Source: an uncultured Coprococcus sp.
Lineage (GTDB): Bacteria; Bacillota; Clostridia; Lachnospirales; Lachnospiraceae
Assembly: GCA_900557435.1 (NCBI GenBank)
Contig: USSH01000109.1
Coordinates: forward strand, 1-7,626
Direction of reading: 5' to 3'
DNA: 7,626 nt
Program-made: the position numbers and the translations under genes
Notes under the pieces: generated by a model
What the model saw: the letters and a program-made list of their open reading frames with translations, nothing else
Database searches by the model: none
What the model was told of the DNA's origin: nothing
Part shown: piece by piece, positions 1-6,362 of the stretch
How positions within the stretch are numbered: position 1 is the stretch's first letter
Layout of the letters: every line of letters begins with the position of its first letter

Positions 1-2
1 TA

Positions 3-56
3 GACTTAGCCCATAACAGTGTTATGTATGCAAATGAACATTTGAATAGCTGCTAA
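3..56 (+). CDS. Possible C-terminal tail of an upstream gene (partial, 17 codons)
   Basis: The frame beginning at base 3 is open from the window edge to a TAA at 54-56. It would encode DLAHNSVMYANEHLNSC. The peptide is not low-complexity, and its end 75 bases before the ABC gene would suit an upstream neighbour. Seventeen open codons at a window edge is easily chance, and no domain can be recognised. The same bases contain two dyads that could be regulatory DNA, which competes with the coding reading. Only sequence to the left of the window can decide. Confidence 0.25.
   Translation, partial: DLAHNSVMYANEHLNSC
12..26. promoter_or_regulatory. Perfect 15-bp dyad, candidate operator
   Basis: CATAACAGTGTTATG has two perfectly complementary 7-base arms around a single central G. 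Short, A+T-rich, nearly gapless dyads of this kind are typical of sites for dimeric repressors such as TetR-family proteins, which often control ABC exporters. No regulator gene is visible in the window to pair with it, so the regulator family is a guess. It lies about 105 bases before the ABC gene start. Confidence 0.35.
27..48. promoter_or_regulatory. Imperfect 22-bp dyad next to the first dyad
   Basis: The core CAAATG-AA-CATTTG (31-44) is perfect. The arms extend outward to 27 and 48 with one mismatch (30/45), so 9 of 10 pairs match. It directly abuts the 12-26 dyad and covers the possible -35 element at 35-40. This makes it a plausible repressor site for the ABC operon. The arms differ in sequence from the first dyad, so the two may not bind the same protein. 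Confidence 0.35.
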
Positions 57-64
57 AGTGTAAT
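35..64 (+). promoter_or_regulatory. Weak candidate promoter for the ABC operon
   Basis: TGAACA (35-40, 4 of 6 to the sigma-A -35 consensus) is followed after 18 bases by TGTAAT (59-64, 5 of 6 to the -10 consensus). Transcription would start near base 71 and leave a leader of about 60 bases. The -35 lies in the centre of the 27-48 dyad, which would suit repression. The match is modest, and the operon may instead be transcribed from further upstream. Confidence 0.25.
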
Positions 65-116
65 GACTGGCTATAAAAAATAAAGTAAATGAAAATTAGA
101 ACAACGAGGATATCAT

Positions 117-124
117 AAAGGAGG
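117..124 (+). promoter_or_regulatory. Strong ribosome binding site of the ABC ATPase gene
   Basis: AAAGGAGG is a near-perfect anti-16S match placed 7 bases before the ATG at 132. It fixes that start and predicts efficient translation of the first gene of the operon. Confidence 0.85.
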
Positions 125-131
125 AAAAATT

Positions 132-833
132 ATGTATTTGGAAGTGTCAGAAGTAAAGAAGAGCTATGGAGAGGGTGGAAGCTATGTGCAGGTGCTTAAA
201 GGTATAAACACAGGTGTTGAAAAAGGACAGATGTGTGTTATACAGGGAACGTCAGGCTCAGGTAAGTCAACACTTCTCAACTGTATAGGTGGTCTTGACA
301 ATATGGATTCGGGTTCAATAAAGGTTGATGGCACAGAGATATTTGGCATGACAAGCGACCAGCTTTCAGATTACAGACGAGATAATCTGGGATTCATATT
401 TCAGTTCTACAATCTGGTTCCAAACCTCACAGTGAGAGAGAACATACAGGTATGTGAGTATCTGACTGATGATCCGCTTCCTATGGATGACTTGATCGAG
501 ACACTGGGACTTACGGAGCATCAGAACAAGTTCCCTTCACAGCTCTCAGGTGGACAGCAGCAGAGATGTGCTATAGCGAGAGCTCTGGTAAAAAATCCAA
601 AACTCCTTCTCTGTGATGAACCGACAGGCGCTCTTGACTCCAAGACATCAAGAGATATTCTTGTTCTTCTCGAGGAAATAAATGCGAAGTATGGGACGAC
701 CATGCTGATAGTAACACATAACAATTCCATCAAGAATATGGTGCACAAGGTTATCTTCATAAAGGATGGTCTTATTAGCAAGGAGTATGAGAACGAAGTG
801 AGAGTTCCAGCGTCAGAATTGGAGGATTTGTAA
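132..833 (+). CDS. ABC transporter ATP-binding protein, MacB/LolD type
   Basis: This 233-residue cytoplasmic ATPase should power the permease encoded immediately downstream. All core motifs are present: Walker A GTSGSGKST (residues 39-47), Q-loop Gln91 in FIFQFYNLVP, signature LSGGQQQR (138-145), Walker B LLLCDEP (158-164, catalytic Glu163), D-loop GALD (166-169) and H-loop His196. The FQxxNLxPxLTVxEN stretch after the Q-loop, the GGQQQR signature and the DEPTGALD sequence are typical of the MacB/LolD/FtsE-like group that pairs with FtsX-type permeases (bacteriocin, peptide or lipoprotein export and antimicrobial-peptide resistance). The length is normal for the family. The ATG at 132 has an excellent ribosome binding site. 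The stop lies one base before the permease start, so the two are surely co-transcribed. The substrate cannot be inferred from the ATPase. Confidence 0.96.
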   Translation: MYLEVSEVKKSYGEGGSYVQVLKGINTGVEKGQMCVIQGTSGSGKSTLLNCIGGLDNMDSGSIKVDGTEIFGMTSDQLSDYRRDNLGFIFQFYNLVPNLTVRENIQVCEYLTDDPLPMDDLIETLGLTEHQNKFPSQLSGGQQQRCAIARALVKNPKLLLCDEPTGALDSKTSRDILVLLEEINAKYGTTMLIVTHNNSIKNMVHKVIFIKDGLISKEYENEVRVPASELEDL

Positions 834-834
834 T

Positions 835-3558
835 ATGCAGAAGGTTTTGAGAAAAAGGGTTCTGAGGGATCTGAAGGAGAATCTGTTCAGATACATAGCA
901 CTTGCATTTCTTATCATTATAGGTATGTATGTTGTTGTCTCACTCATAGGTGCGGGAGCAACTATCATTGATAATGGTGAGGCACATGACAAGGCAAATA
1001 AGATAGAGGACGGTCAGTTTTCAGTGTTTGTTCCGCTGAGTGATGATGAGATCTCACAGCTTGAGGATGCTGGCGCTGAGGTCGAGAAGATGTTCTACGA
1101 GGACTATGATGTCATGGATGGCAAGACTCTCAGGGTATTTGCCAACAGAAAGAATATAGATCTTGTGGAGTGCGATGAGGGAAGACTGGCAGAAAATGAT
1201 GATGAGATAGTTGTTGAGAAGAGATTCAGCCAGGTAAATGATGTGTCGGTTGGAGATACGATACAGATAGCAGGAAATGACTTCAAGGTGACAGGAATAG
1301 GAACATCCCCTGATTACAATGCTCTTTTCAAGGAGATGTCAGATACTGTAGTTGACAGCAAGGTGTTCGGAACAGTATTTGTCACAGAGAACGCATATGA
1401 GAAACTTCATTCGACAGGCGGGAGTGTCAAGACGGAGACTTATCTGTATGCGTTCAGACTTAAGGGCAAGACCACCTGTGATGATGTGAAGAATGCTCTT
1501 GGGGACATTAAGGTCGACACAGATAGAATAGATGATGAGTATTTCCAGGAATACTGGGATAGAACTGGCGCAGCCATAAATGATTTCAAGGATGGCATGA
1601 AGGAACTTAAGTCAGGTGCAAATGAGCTTGCGGATGGACTCGGGGAACTCACTGACAACAACAGAAAGCTAAACAATGCGGCACAGGAGCTGTTTGATGC
1701 ATATCTTGAGCAGGCGGCTTCGTCTCTGTCAGCGTTCGGCCTTGACACAGAACTCACAGAGGATAATTACAGCGACGAGATGAAGAAGATCGCCGACAGC
1801 CAGGGCGGAGTAGTGGCGATGAGTATCGAAAGTGCTCTGAGTGACATCGATAGCATCAAGGCATTCAAGGACGGTATTAAGGACTATACCGATGGAGCTG
1901 CAGAGGCAAAGGATGGCTCGGATGAACTGGCGGATGGAATGGCAGAGCTCAAGAAGGAGACTGATTCATTCCTCAAGGATTATGACACAGACCTTGCCAA
2001 CATCACATCATTTGTGACAAGTGATGACAACCCGAGAACAGGTGGAGCCGCTGACGACCAGCAGATCAATGTACAGGCGGGATATTTCTTCGGAGTGCTT
2101 CTCATGCTCCTGTTCACATATGTCATATCGGTATTCGTTGTACATGGAATAGAGAAGGAGAGCAGCGTCATAGGCGCACTCTATGCCCTTGGTGTCAAGA
2201 GAAGAGATCTCATGATGCACTACCTTACACTTCCGGTCATAGTCACATCAGTTGCAGGCATAATCGGTTTCCTGATCGGGATAAGTAATGTGGGAATCCC
2301 TGTGCAGATGGCAGATGCATATGCGTATTATTCGATCCCTGATATGGATGTAAAGATTCCGCCGATTCTTGTAGTGTACGGTATCGTGATGCCGCCACTG
2401 GCAGCGATAGTTGTAAACTATTTTGTAATAAGAAAGAAGCTCTCACAGACGGCTCTTTCACTCATAAAAAATGAGGTCAAGCAGCCGAAGGGCAGCAATG
2501 TCAATCTCGGAGACATGGGATTTGTCGGCAGATTCAGAGTCAGGCAGATGCTTAGGGAGATGAGAACTGGATTGACCGTCGTGATCGGAATGTTCATAGC
2601 CCTCATATGTATGATGATAAGTCTTGATACAGCAACCCTCTGTTCAAATATTAAGAAGGAAAACGTCGAGGATACTCACTATGAGTATATGTATACATAC
2701 AAGTATCCTACAGAGAATCCTCCTGATGGCGGTGAGGCTGCGTATGCAAAGACTTTGAAGAAAGAGATATACGGTTACAACTGGGATGTGACAGTTCTTG
2801 GACTTTCAAAGAATACTAAGTATTTTGATGTTGACCTTAAGGATGGTAAGAACAGAGTAGCCATATCATCATCATTTGCCGAGAAGTATGGTTACGGCGT
2901 AGGAGACGAGATCGTGCTCCATGATGAGGAGAACGATATAGATTATGGATTTACCGTGGACAGTGTGACACAATACTCGCCATCGTTCTATGTGTTCATG
3001 ACCATAGATGATGCAAGGAAGCTGTTCGGCGCAGACAAGGATGAGTACAATGTGGTATTTGCAGACAAGGATCTAGGGGTTGAACCGGCAAGACTCTATG
3101 CAACCACAACAAAGGCGGATATCGAGTCAGCAGCCGGTATATTCGTTGACCTGATGATGAGTATGATCATCATGATAGTTGTCATCTCGACACTTATATT
3201 CGTAGTGGTAATGTATCTGATGATGAAGGTTATGATAGACAGATCGGCATTCTCAATCTCACTTATAAAGGTGTTCGGTTTCAGAACGAAGGAGATTAGA
3301 AAACTTTACTTGGATGGTAATTTTTTCATAATCGCAATCGGCGCGGCCATATGTCTGCCACTTGCCAAAGTCATCATGGACGCAGTGTTCCCTTCACTGG
3401 TGTCAAATGTAAACTGTGGTGTCAAGCTGACATTTGCCCCATGGCTCTGGGCTGTGCTTTACGGCGGAATACTTGTCCTGTATTTCATAATCAACAGAGT
3501 TCTGGTTGGCAGGCTGAACAAGATCGTGCCGGCTGAGGTGCTGAAGAACAGAGAGTAA
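835..3558 (+). CDS. ABC transporter permease with two FtsX-like modules
   Basis: This 907-residue membrane protein is the partner of the preceding ATPase. Hydrophobic segments near residues 18-40, 415-437, 462-484, 510-532, 576-598, 774-798, 829-848 and 869-890 suggest eight helices in two 1+3 modules. Each module has a large outer region after its first helix (about 41-414 and 599-773). The segment GALYALGVKRRDL (447-459) and the segment IKVFGFRTKEIRKLYL (811-826) are the cytoplasmic 'G.....E/D' coupling regions seen in FtsX-domain permeases. The first outer region carries two matching heptad-like stretches (about 250-290 and 345-385) with repeated DGxxELxxG spacing, suggesting a coiled-coil stalk. 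GGAGG at 821-825, inside the ATPase gene end, lies 9 bases before the ATG. It may export a peptide or lipid-linked substrate, or resemble mechanotransmission ABC systems; the substrate is unknown. Confidence 0.93.
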   Translation: MQKVLRKRVLRDLKENLFRYIALAFLIIIGMYVVVSLIGAGATIIDNGEAHDKANKIEDGQFSVFVPLSDDEISQLEDAGAEVEKMFYEDYDVMDGKTLRVFANRKNIDLVECDEGRLAENDDEIVVEKRFSQVNDVSVGDTIQIAGNDFKVTGIGTSPDYNALFKEMSDTVVDSKVFGTVFVTENAYEKLHSTGGSVKTETYLYAFRLKGKTTCDDVKNALGDIKVDTDRIDDEYFQEYWDRTGAAINDFKDGMKELKSGANELADGLGELTDNNRKLNNAAQELFDAYLEQAASSLSAFGLDTELTEDNYSDEMKKIADSQGGVVAMSIESALSDIDSIKAFKDGIKDYTDGAAEAKDGSDELADGMAELKKETDSFLKDYDTDLANITSFVTSDDNPRTGGAADDQQINVQAGYFFGVLLMLLFTYVISVFVVHGIEKESSVIGALYALGVKRRDLMMHYLTLPVIVTSVAGIIGFLIGISNVGIPVQMADAYAYYSIPDMDVKIPPILVVYGIVMPPLAAIVVNYFVIRKKLSQTALSLIKNEVKQPKGSNVNLGDMGFVGRFRVRQMLREMRTGLTVVIGMFIALICMMISLDTATLCSNIKKENVEDTHYEYMYTYKYPTENPPDGGEAAYAKTLKKEIYGYNWDVTVLGLSKNTKYFDVDLKDGKNRVAISSSFAEKYGYGVGDEIVLHDEENDIDYGFTVDSVTQYSPSFYVFMTIDDARKLFGADKDEYNVVFADKDLGVEPARLYATTTKADIESAAGIFVDLMMSMIIMIVVISTLIFVVVMYLMMKVMIDRSAFSISLIKVFGFRTKEIRKLYLDGNFFIIAIGAAICLPLAKVIMDAVFPSLVSNVNCGVKLTFAPWLWAVLYGGILVLYFIINRVLVGRLNKIVPAEVLKNRE
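1584..1989 (+). repeat. Two related coiled-coil-like segments within the permease
   Basis: Within the permease, residues about 250-275 (FKDGMKELKSGANELADGLG and onward) and about 346-373 (DGIKDYTDGAAEAKDGSDEL and onward) share the pattern DGxxELxxGxxELADGxxEL. The closest pair is ELADGLGEL against ELADGMAEL. The 7-residue spacing of the hydrophobic and Gly positions resembles the heptads of YhgE/Pip-like and some MMPL-type outer regions. Codons differ between the copies, so this is protein-level similarity and not a recent DNA duplication. Confidence 0.6.
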
Positions 3559-3585
3559 GAAAAAAATAGATTATGGCAAAAATGT

Positions 3586-3621
3586 AAAAGCGTAGGTGAA
3601 TTGTTTTCACCTGCGCTTTTT
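3586..3621. terminator. Bidirectional rho-independent terminator
   Basis: AAAAGCGTAGGTGAA (3586-3600) pairs with TTCACCTGCGCTTTT (3606-3620) through 15 base pairs, one of them a T-G wobble, around a 5-base TTGTT loop. The 3' arm runs into TTTTT on the plus strand. On the minus strand the arm ends in TTTT, with a further T-run shortly after. It lies 28 bases after the permease stop and 32 bases past the stop of the convergent regulator, so it should end both transcripts. Confidence 0.9.
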
Positions 3622-3652
3622 CTTATCTATAACATAATATGAAACAAATAAT

Positions 3653-4009
3653 TTATTCAGAATCGTTGGTAGATAAATCTGATTTAGCAAATCCTCGAGC
3701 GTAGTACATAAAAAGTTTTTTGTCAGATTTTGATAATTTGTTGTATAGAGATAATAACTCTTGCTCATCTTCTGTTAGGCTCATATAAGGAATGTTTTCA
3801 GCATGTTTGTCGGAGAAAAAATCAGACATGGAGATATTTAATCCGGAACAAATCTTTTCTAATGTAGGAATTGTGGGCTGTGTGTTCTTCAAGAACATTG
3901 AGTTTAAAGAAGAGTAAGGAATATCAGCTTCTTTTGCCAATTTGTAGATAGACCAGTTCCTTAATTTCATATATGTTTCTATTTTTTTTAGAATTTCGTT
4001 GTTATTCAT
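3653..4009 (-). CDS. XRE-family helix-turn-helix transcriptional regulator
   Basis: This 118-residue protein has an N-terminal Cro/C1-type DNA-binding domain (about residues 5-65). It contains SIYKLAKEADI as the first helix of the motif, PYSSLNSMFL as the recognition helix, then PTLEKICSGLNISMSDFF, which is the usual end of this fold. The rest (about 76-110, LTEDEQELLSLYNKLSKSDK and onward) is a charged helix that may mediate dimerisation. There is no peptidase, sensor or membrane segment. The start at 4009 is backed by GAGG on the minus strand (4018-4021), 8 bases upstream. The gene is divergent from the surface-protein genes starting at 4153 and shares a 143-base spacer with them. It is therefore the natural candidate regulator of that cluster and of itself; this is inference. 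It converges on the ABC operon and is separated from it by a terminator. Confidence 0.92.
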   Translation of the reverse strand: MNNNEILKKIETYMKLRNWSIYKLAKEADIPYSSLNSMFLKNTQPTIPTLEKICSGLNISMSDFFSDKHAENIPYMSLTEDEQELLSLYNKLSKSDKKLFMYYARGFAKSDLSTNDSE

Positions 4010-4032
4010 ATATTCTACCTCGCATGATAATT

Positions 4033-4056
4033 ATTTTACAGTTTCATGAAATGAAA
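4033..4056 (-). promoter_or_regulatory. Candidate XRE-gene promoter region with a dyad
   Basis: Read on the minus strand, TAAAAT (4038-4033) could be the -10 box of the regulator gene, giving a short leader; no good -35 is visible. Just upstream of it lies TTTCATGAAATGAAA (4042-4056), an inverted repeat with 6-base arms and a 3-base gap that also contains the perfect palindrome TTTCATGAAA. A dyad between -35 and -10 is the classical position for autorepression by a Cro/C1-type protein. The promoter call is weak; the dyad is directly visible. Confidence 0.35.
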
Positions 4057-4069
4057 GTTAGATATATAA

Positions 4070-4111
4070 ATACGTTATAAAGGTTGAAAATATGACGTAT
4101 ATTCGTTATAA
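4070..4111. repeat. Pair of 11-base direct repeats, 31 bases apart, in the divergent spacer
   Basis: ATACGTTATAA (4070-4080) and ATTCGTTATAA (4101-4111) match at 10 of 11 positions. Their spacing of 31 bases is close to three helical turns, so bound proteins would sit on the same face of the DNA. The second copy overlaps the -10 box of the plus-strand promoter, and the first lies just upstream of its -35. An inverted pair ATACGT/ACGTAT (4070-4075, 4095-4100) is also present. In such A+T-rich DNA a chance origin is possible. Confidence 0.4.
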
Positions 4112-4112
4112 T
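4084..4112 (+). promoter_or_regulatory. Sigma-A type promoter of the surface-protein gene cluster
   Basis: TTGAAA (4084-4089, 5 of 6 or better to the -35 consensus apart from the C position) is followed after exactly 17 bases by a perfect TATAAT (4107-4112). Transcription should start near 4119, leaving a leader of about 34 bases before the ATG at 4153. This is the best promoter in the window, and no terminator is evident before the end of the cluster, so it may serve all four genes. Confidence 0.8.
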
Positions 4113-4120
4113 GCTTATAA

Positions 4121-4133
4121 GTTAAATTTTAAC
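4121..4133. promoter_or_regulatory. Small perfect dyad just after the predicted transcription start
   Basis: GTTAAATTTTAAC has 6-base arms (4121-4126, 4128-4133) around one central T. It lies where a repressor would block promoter clearance. It could be an operator for the divergent XRE regulator, but its sequence differs from the 4042-4056 dyad, and short A/T dyads arise often by chance. Confidence 0.3.
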
Positions 4134-4152
4134 GATGAAGTGAGGAGAGTAT

Positions 4153-4989
4153 ATGAATAGGGAAAAAAATAAAACAGTTGTGACAGTGCTAACAATAAAT
4201 GTTGTAGTTATTATAGTTATAGGGTTGATTGTAGTTGGATACTTCTATAAAAAAAGATATGACATTTCTGAACTATATATGAGGATTACTCCTGAAAAAA
4301 TAGAAAGAGATATAAAAGACTTCGAAGTAAGTGGCTCATTGATGGGCAACTATAAAGATGTAGATGGATTTGGGGAGGGGCATATAACAGACTATGAGAT
4401 AACCACAAGTGAAAATCAAATAAAAGTAAATTGTGAATTTTCATATGAAAGCAGTCTGGGAAAACTGTATGTAGATAATATTAGATTTAATTATAAAGTT
4501 AAGGGATTATTTAACACAACATATTATTTGGTATGGGCTAATGCAGAATATACATCATCTAAATTTGAATATAATAAGTCTCCATATCTGACACCAAGAC
4601 AACTTCTGAATTATATCAATCGTCAACAGGGAACGGATTATGCAAATGTTGAAACGGTCATGCTTGTAAGTGCTGGTGAACAAATAGATATGTACAATCC
4701 TGATTACGATTTTTATTATTGTGTAGATGAACTTGATGCTTTGGAGTATTATGTTCAATTTTGGCATAATGATCTTACAACAGATTATATTTATGTAACA
4801 GTTGACTGGAATGAGAATTCAGAAGATTGGGATGTTGTAGCATCACAGACTTCTACCAAAAAAATTCATTCTGATTTTTTGATGCTTGGTATGACAAAAT
4901 ATATGAGGGCAGATGGATATCTTGATGATTCTCAGATGGATACTGTTTGTGATGTAAACAATCAAATTCTGAGAAATCTTAATGAATAG
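4153..4989 (+). CDS. Single-pass membrane protein with a large extracytoplasmic domain, unknown function
   Basis: I do not recognise a family. The 278-residue product has a short charged N-terminus (MNREKNK), one strong hydrophobic segment at about residues 8-31 followed by KKR, then about 245 mostly polar residues rich in Tyr, Asp and Asn, suggesting a beta-rich domain outside the cell. There is no lipobox and no cleavage-type signal end, so the hydrophobic segment probably stays as an anchor. Cys occurs only at residues 94, 190 and 266. The ATG at 4153 follows GAGGAGAG (4142-4149) and the strong promoter at 4084-4112, making this the first gene of the cluster. Its end nearly touches the following lipoprotein gene, so the two are co-transcribed and perhaps translationally coupled. 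They may act together at the cell surface. Confidence 0.85.
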   Translation: MNREKNKTVVTVLTINVVVIIVIGLIVVGYFYKKRYDISELYMRITPEKIERDIKDFEVSGSLMGNYKDVDGFGEGHITDYEITTSENQIKVNCEFSYESSLGKLYVDNIRFNYKVKGLFNTTYYLVWANAEYTSSKFEYNKSPYLTPRQLLNYINRQQGTDYANVETVMLVSAGEQIDMYNPDYDFYYCVDELDALEYYVQFWHNDLTTDYIYVTVDWNENSEDWDVVASQTSTKKIHSDFLMLGMTKYMRADGYLDDSQMDTVCDVNNQILRNLNE

Positions 4990-4993
4990 GGGG
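4988..4993 (+). promoter_or_regulatory. Ribosome binding site that decides the start of the TPR lipoprotein
   Basis: AGGGGG lies 6 bases before the ATG at 5000. The earlier in-frame ATG codons at 4982 and 4994 are upstream of or directly against this site, so they are poor choices. Starting at 5000 also gives a clean lipoprotein signal peptide beginning MKSKVIILSV. Confidence 0.65.
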
Positions 4994-4999
4994 ATGGGA

Positions 5000-6274
5000 A
5001 TGAAAAGTAAAGTAATAATTTTATCTGTGCTGTGTGTGATTACTTTGCCTCTGTTGTATGGATGTACAACTGTAAAACAGGCAAAAGAAGAAACAGAAAA
5101 TTATGTTGAATCATACAATTCCGGGAGTATAGATTATGAGGCTGCAGTAGATGGATTGTCTGGAATTGAGACGGATAATCAGGAAGTTGAACAATATATA
5201 ACTCAGAAAAAAGCAGATTTAGCGGATCTAAGAAAGTCAAAGCTCAATTATGATAAAGCAGAGGAATTATATAATTCAGAAAAATATGGTGCGGCAATTC
5301 CCTACTATGAAAAAGTATCTGTAAATGATACTAATTACGATGATTCTCAAAATAAGATAAAGGAATCTGAGACAAAATTTATAGAGATGACTGTAGCTGA
5401 GGCAGAAATATACGTTAAAGATAAAAAATATCTTAAGGCAATAGATGTATATAAGAGCGCTATGAAAGTGTATGATGATGGGTCACTTAGCGGAAAAATA
5501 GAAGATGTGGAAAAAACATATAGGGATTATATGGAGAGTGAAGCTGCATCATATGAGAAAGAAAAGGACTGGTCTGATGCAATAGGTATATATGATGAGT
5601 TGGAAAATTATTTTAAGGATGACTCATATAAGGTAAAGAAAGCAGAAACTAAAAATGAATGTATTAACGCTGCAATAGATAAGGCAGAAACTCATACAAA
5701 AAATAATGAATATGATACAGCAAAAAAAGTAATTAACGATGCAATAAATATAGTTGGTAAAGATGTAGAGTTATTAGATGAGCTTGAAAGAATTTCTAGT
5801 TTTGAGCCTGTGTCGCTCTCTGATTTGGATGAATTTTACAAGGATAGCGACATACATAAGTGGGCTGGAATAGATAAGGATAACACTGGAACTTCTTATT
5901 CTTCCGGTATATTACTTAGTGAATCTGGAGGATATATGTTTTCAGACTCGGAAAGCAGCGAAATAGAATATTTACTCGGCGGTAAGTATGACAAGTTGTC
6001 AGGTAAGGTTGTATTACATTATGACTGTAAGGATAATGCTGAATCCTCTGCGGCTGGTAAAGTAAAAATATATGGCGACGGTGAGCTGCTATATTCATCG
6101 GATGTTGTTAAGAGTGGTGTTCTGCCTCAGAATTTTGATTTGAATATAACTGGTGTTAATAGATTAAAAATCGAATTTATATGGATGTTAACGCCGTATG
6201 GTTTTGACATGGGTCAAATAGAGATAGGCGTTGTAACTCCTATAGTTCAGAAGAGCTACATGAGTAAAAAATAA
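5000..6274 (+). CDS. Lipoprotein with TPR-like repeats and a C-terminal NPCBM-like domain
   Basis: With the start at 5000 the protein has 424 residues (an in-frame ATG at 4982 would give 430). Residues 1-21 form a signal peptide ending in the lipobox LYGC, so Cys22 should be lipidated and the protein held on the outer face of the membrane. Residues about 80-265 contain four TPR-like helical-pair units, visible as YNSEKYGAAIPYYEKV, VKDKKYLKAIDVYKSAMKVY, EKEKDWSDAIGIYDEL and KNNEYDTAKKVINDAI. The C-terminal part (about 285-415), with EYLLGGKYDKLSGKVVLHYD, GKVKIYGDGELLYSS and GFDMGQIEIG, has the pattern of the NPCBM/NEW2 beta-sandwich module, a putative carbohydrate-binding domain. A role in binding cell-wall or external glycans while scaffolding a partner through the TPR part is inferred. 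The gene follows the preceding stop within 10 bases. Confidence 0.85.
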   Translation: MKSKVIILSVLCVITLPLLYGCTTVKQAKEETENYVESYNSGSIDYEAAVDGLSGIETDNQEVEQYITQKKADLADLRKSKLNYDKAEELYNSEKYGAAIPYYEKVSVNDTNYDDSQNKIKESETKFIEMTVAEAEIYVKDKKYLKAIDVYKSAMKVYDDGSLSGKIEDVEKTYRDYMESEAASYEKEKDWSDAIGIYDELENYFKDDSYKVKKAETKNECINAAIDKAETHTKNNEYDTAKKVINDAINIVGKDVELLDELERISSFEPVSLSDLDEFYKDSDIHKWAGIDKDNTGTSYSSGILLSESGGYMFSDSESSEIEYLLGGKYDKLSGKVVLHYDCKDNAESSAAGKVKIYGDGELLYSSDVVKSGVLPQNFDLNITGVNRLKIEFIWMLTPYGFDMGQIEIGVVTPIVQKSYMSKK

Positions 6275-6290
6275 TAAAAGAATCAAAAAG

Positions 6291-6298
6291 AGGGGAGG
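6291..6298 (+). promoter_or_regulatory. Orphan Shine-Dalgarno-like sequence with no start codon behind it
   Basis: AGGGGAGG is as strong a ribosome binding site as any in the window, but no ATG, GTG or TTG lies at a working distance. ATA occurs at 6300, and the frame from it stops at TAA (6318-6320). The next real start is the ATG at 6363, which has its own AGAGG at 6351-6355. It may be a relic of a lost start or of a recombination joint, or simply a purine-rich accident. Confidence 0.3.
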
Positions 6299-6362
6299 CA
6301 TACTAGAAACTTATTTATAATTTGAATAATATACGGCAATCTGCTGAGAAAGAGGCGAAGAG

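Noticed and set aside
1440..1757. Minus-strand open frame of 105 codons inside the permease gene
   Set aside because: It is Ser/Pro-rich with no domain, lies wholly opposite a well-supported coding region, and appears to be a by-product of that gene's codon use.
3351..3536. Plus-strand open frame in another frame near the permease end
   Set aside because: It overlaps the last helices of the permease, whose frame is intact to its stop; no frameshift is needed and the peptide has no recognisable features.
6316..6321. TATAAT between the two lipoprotein genes considered as an internal promoter
   Set aside because: The bases 17 upstream are GGGAGG and no -35-like hexamer lies at a suitable distance; TATAAT is common in A+T-rich spacers.
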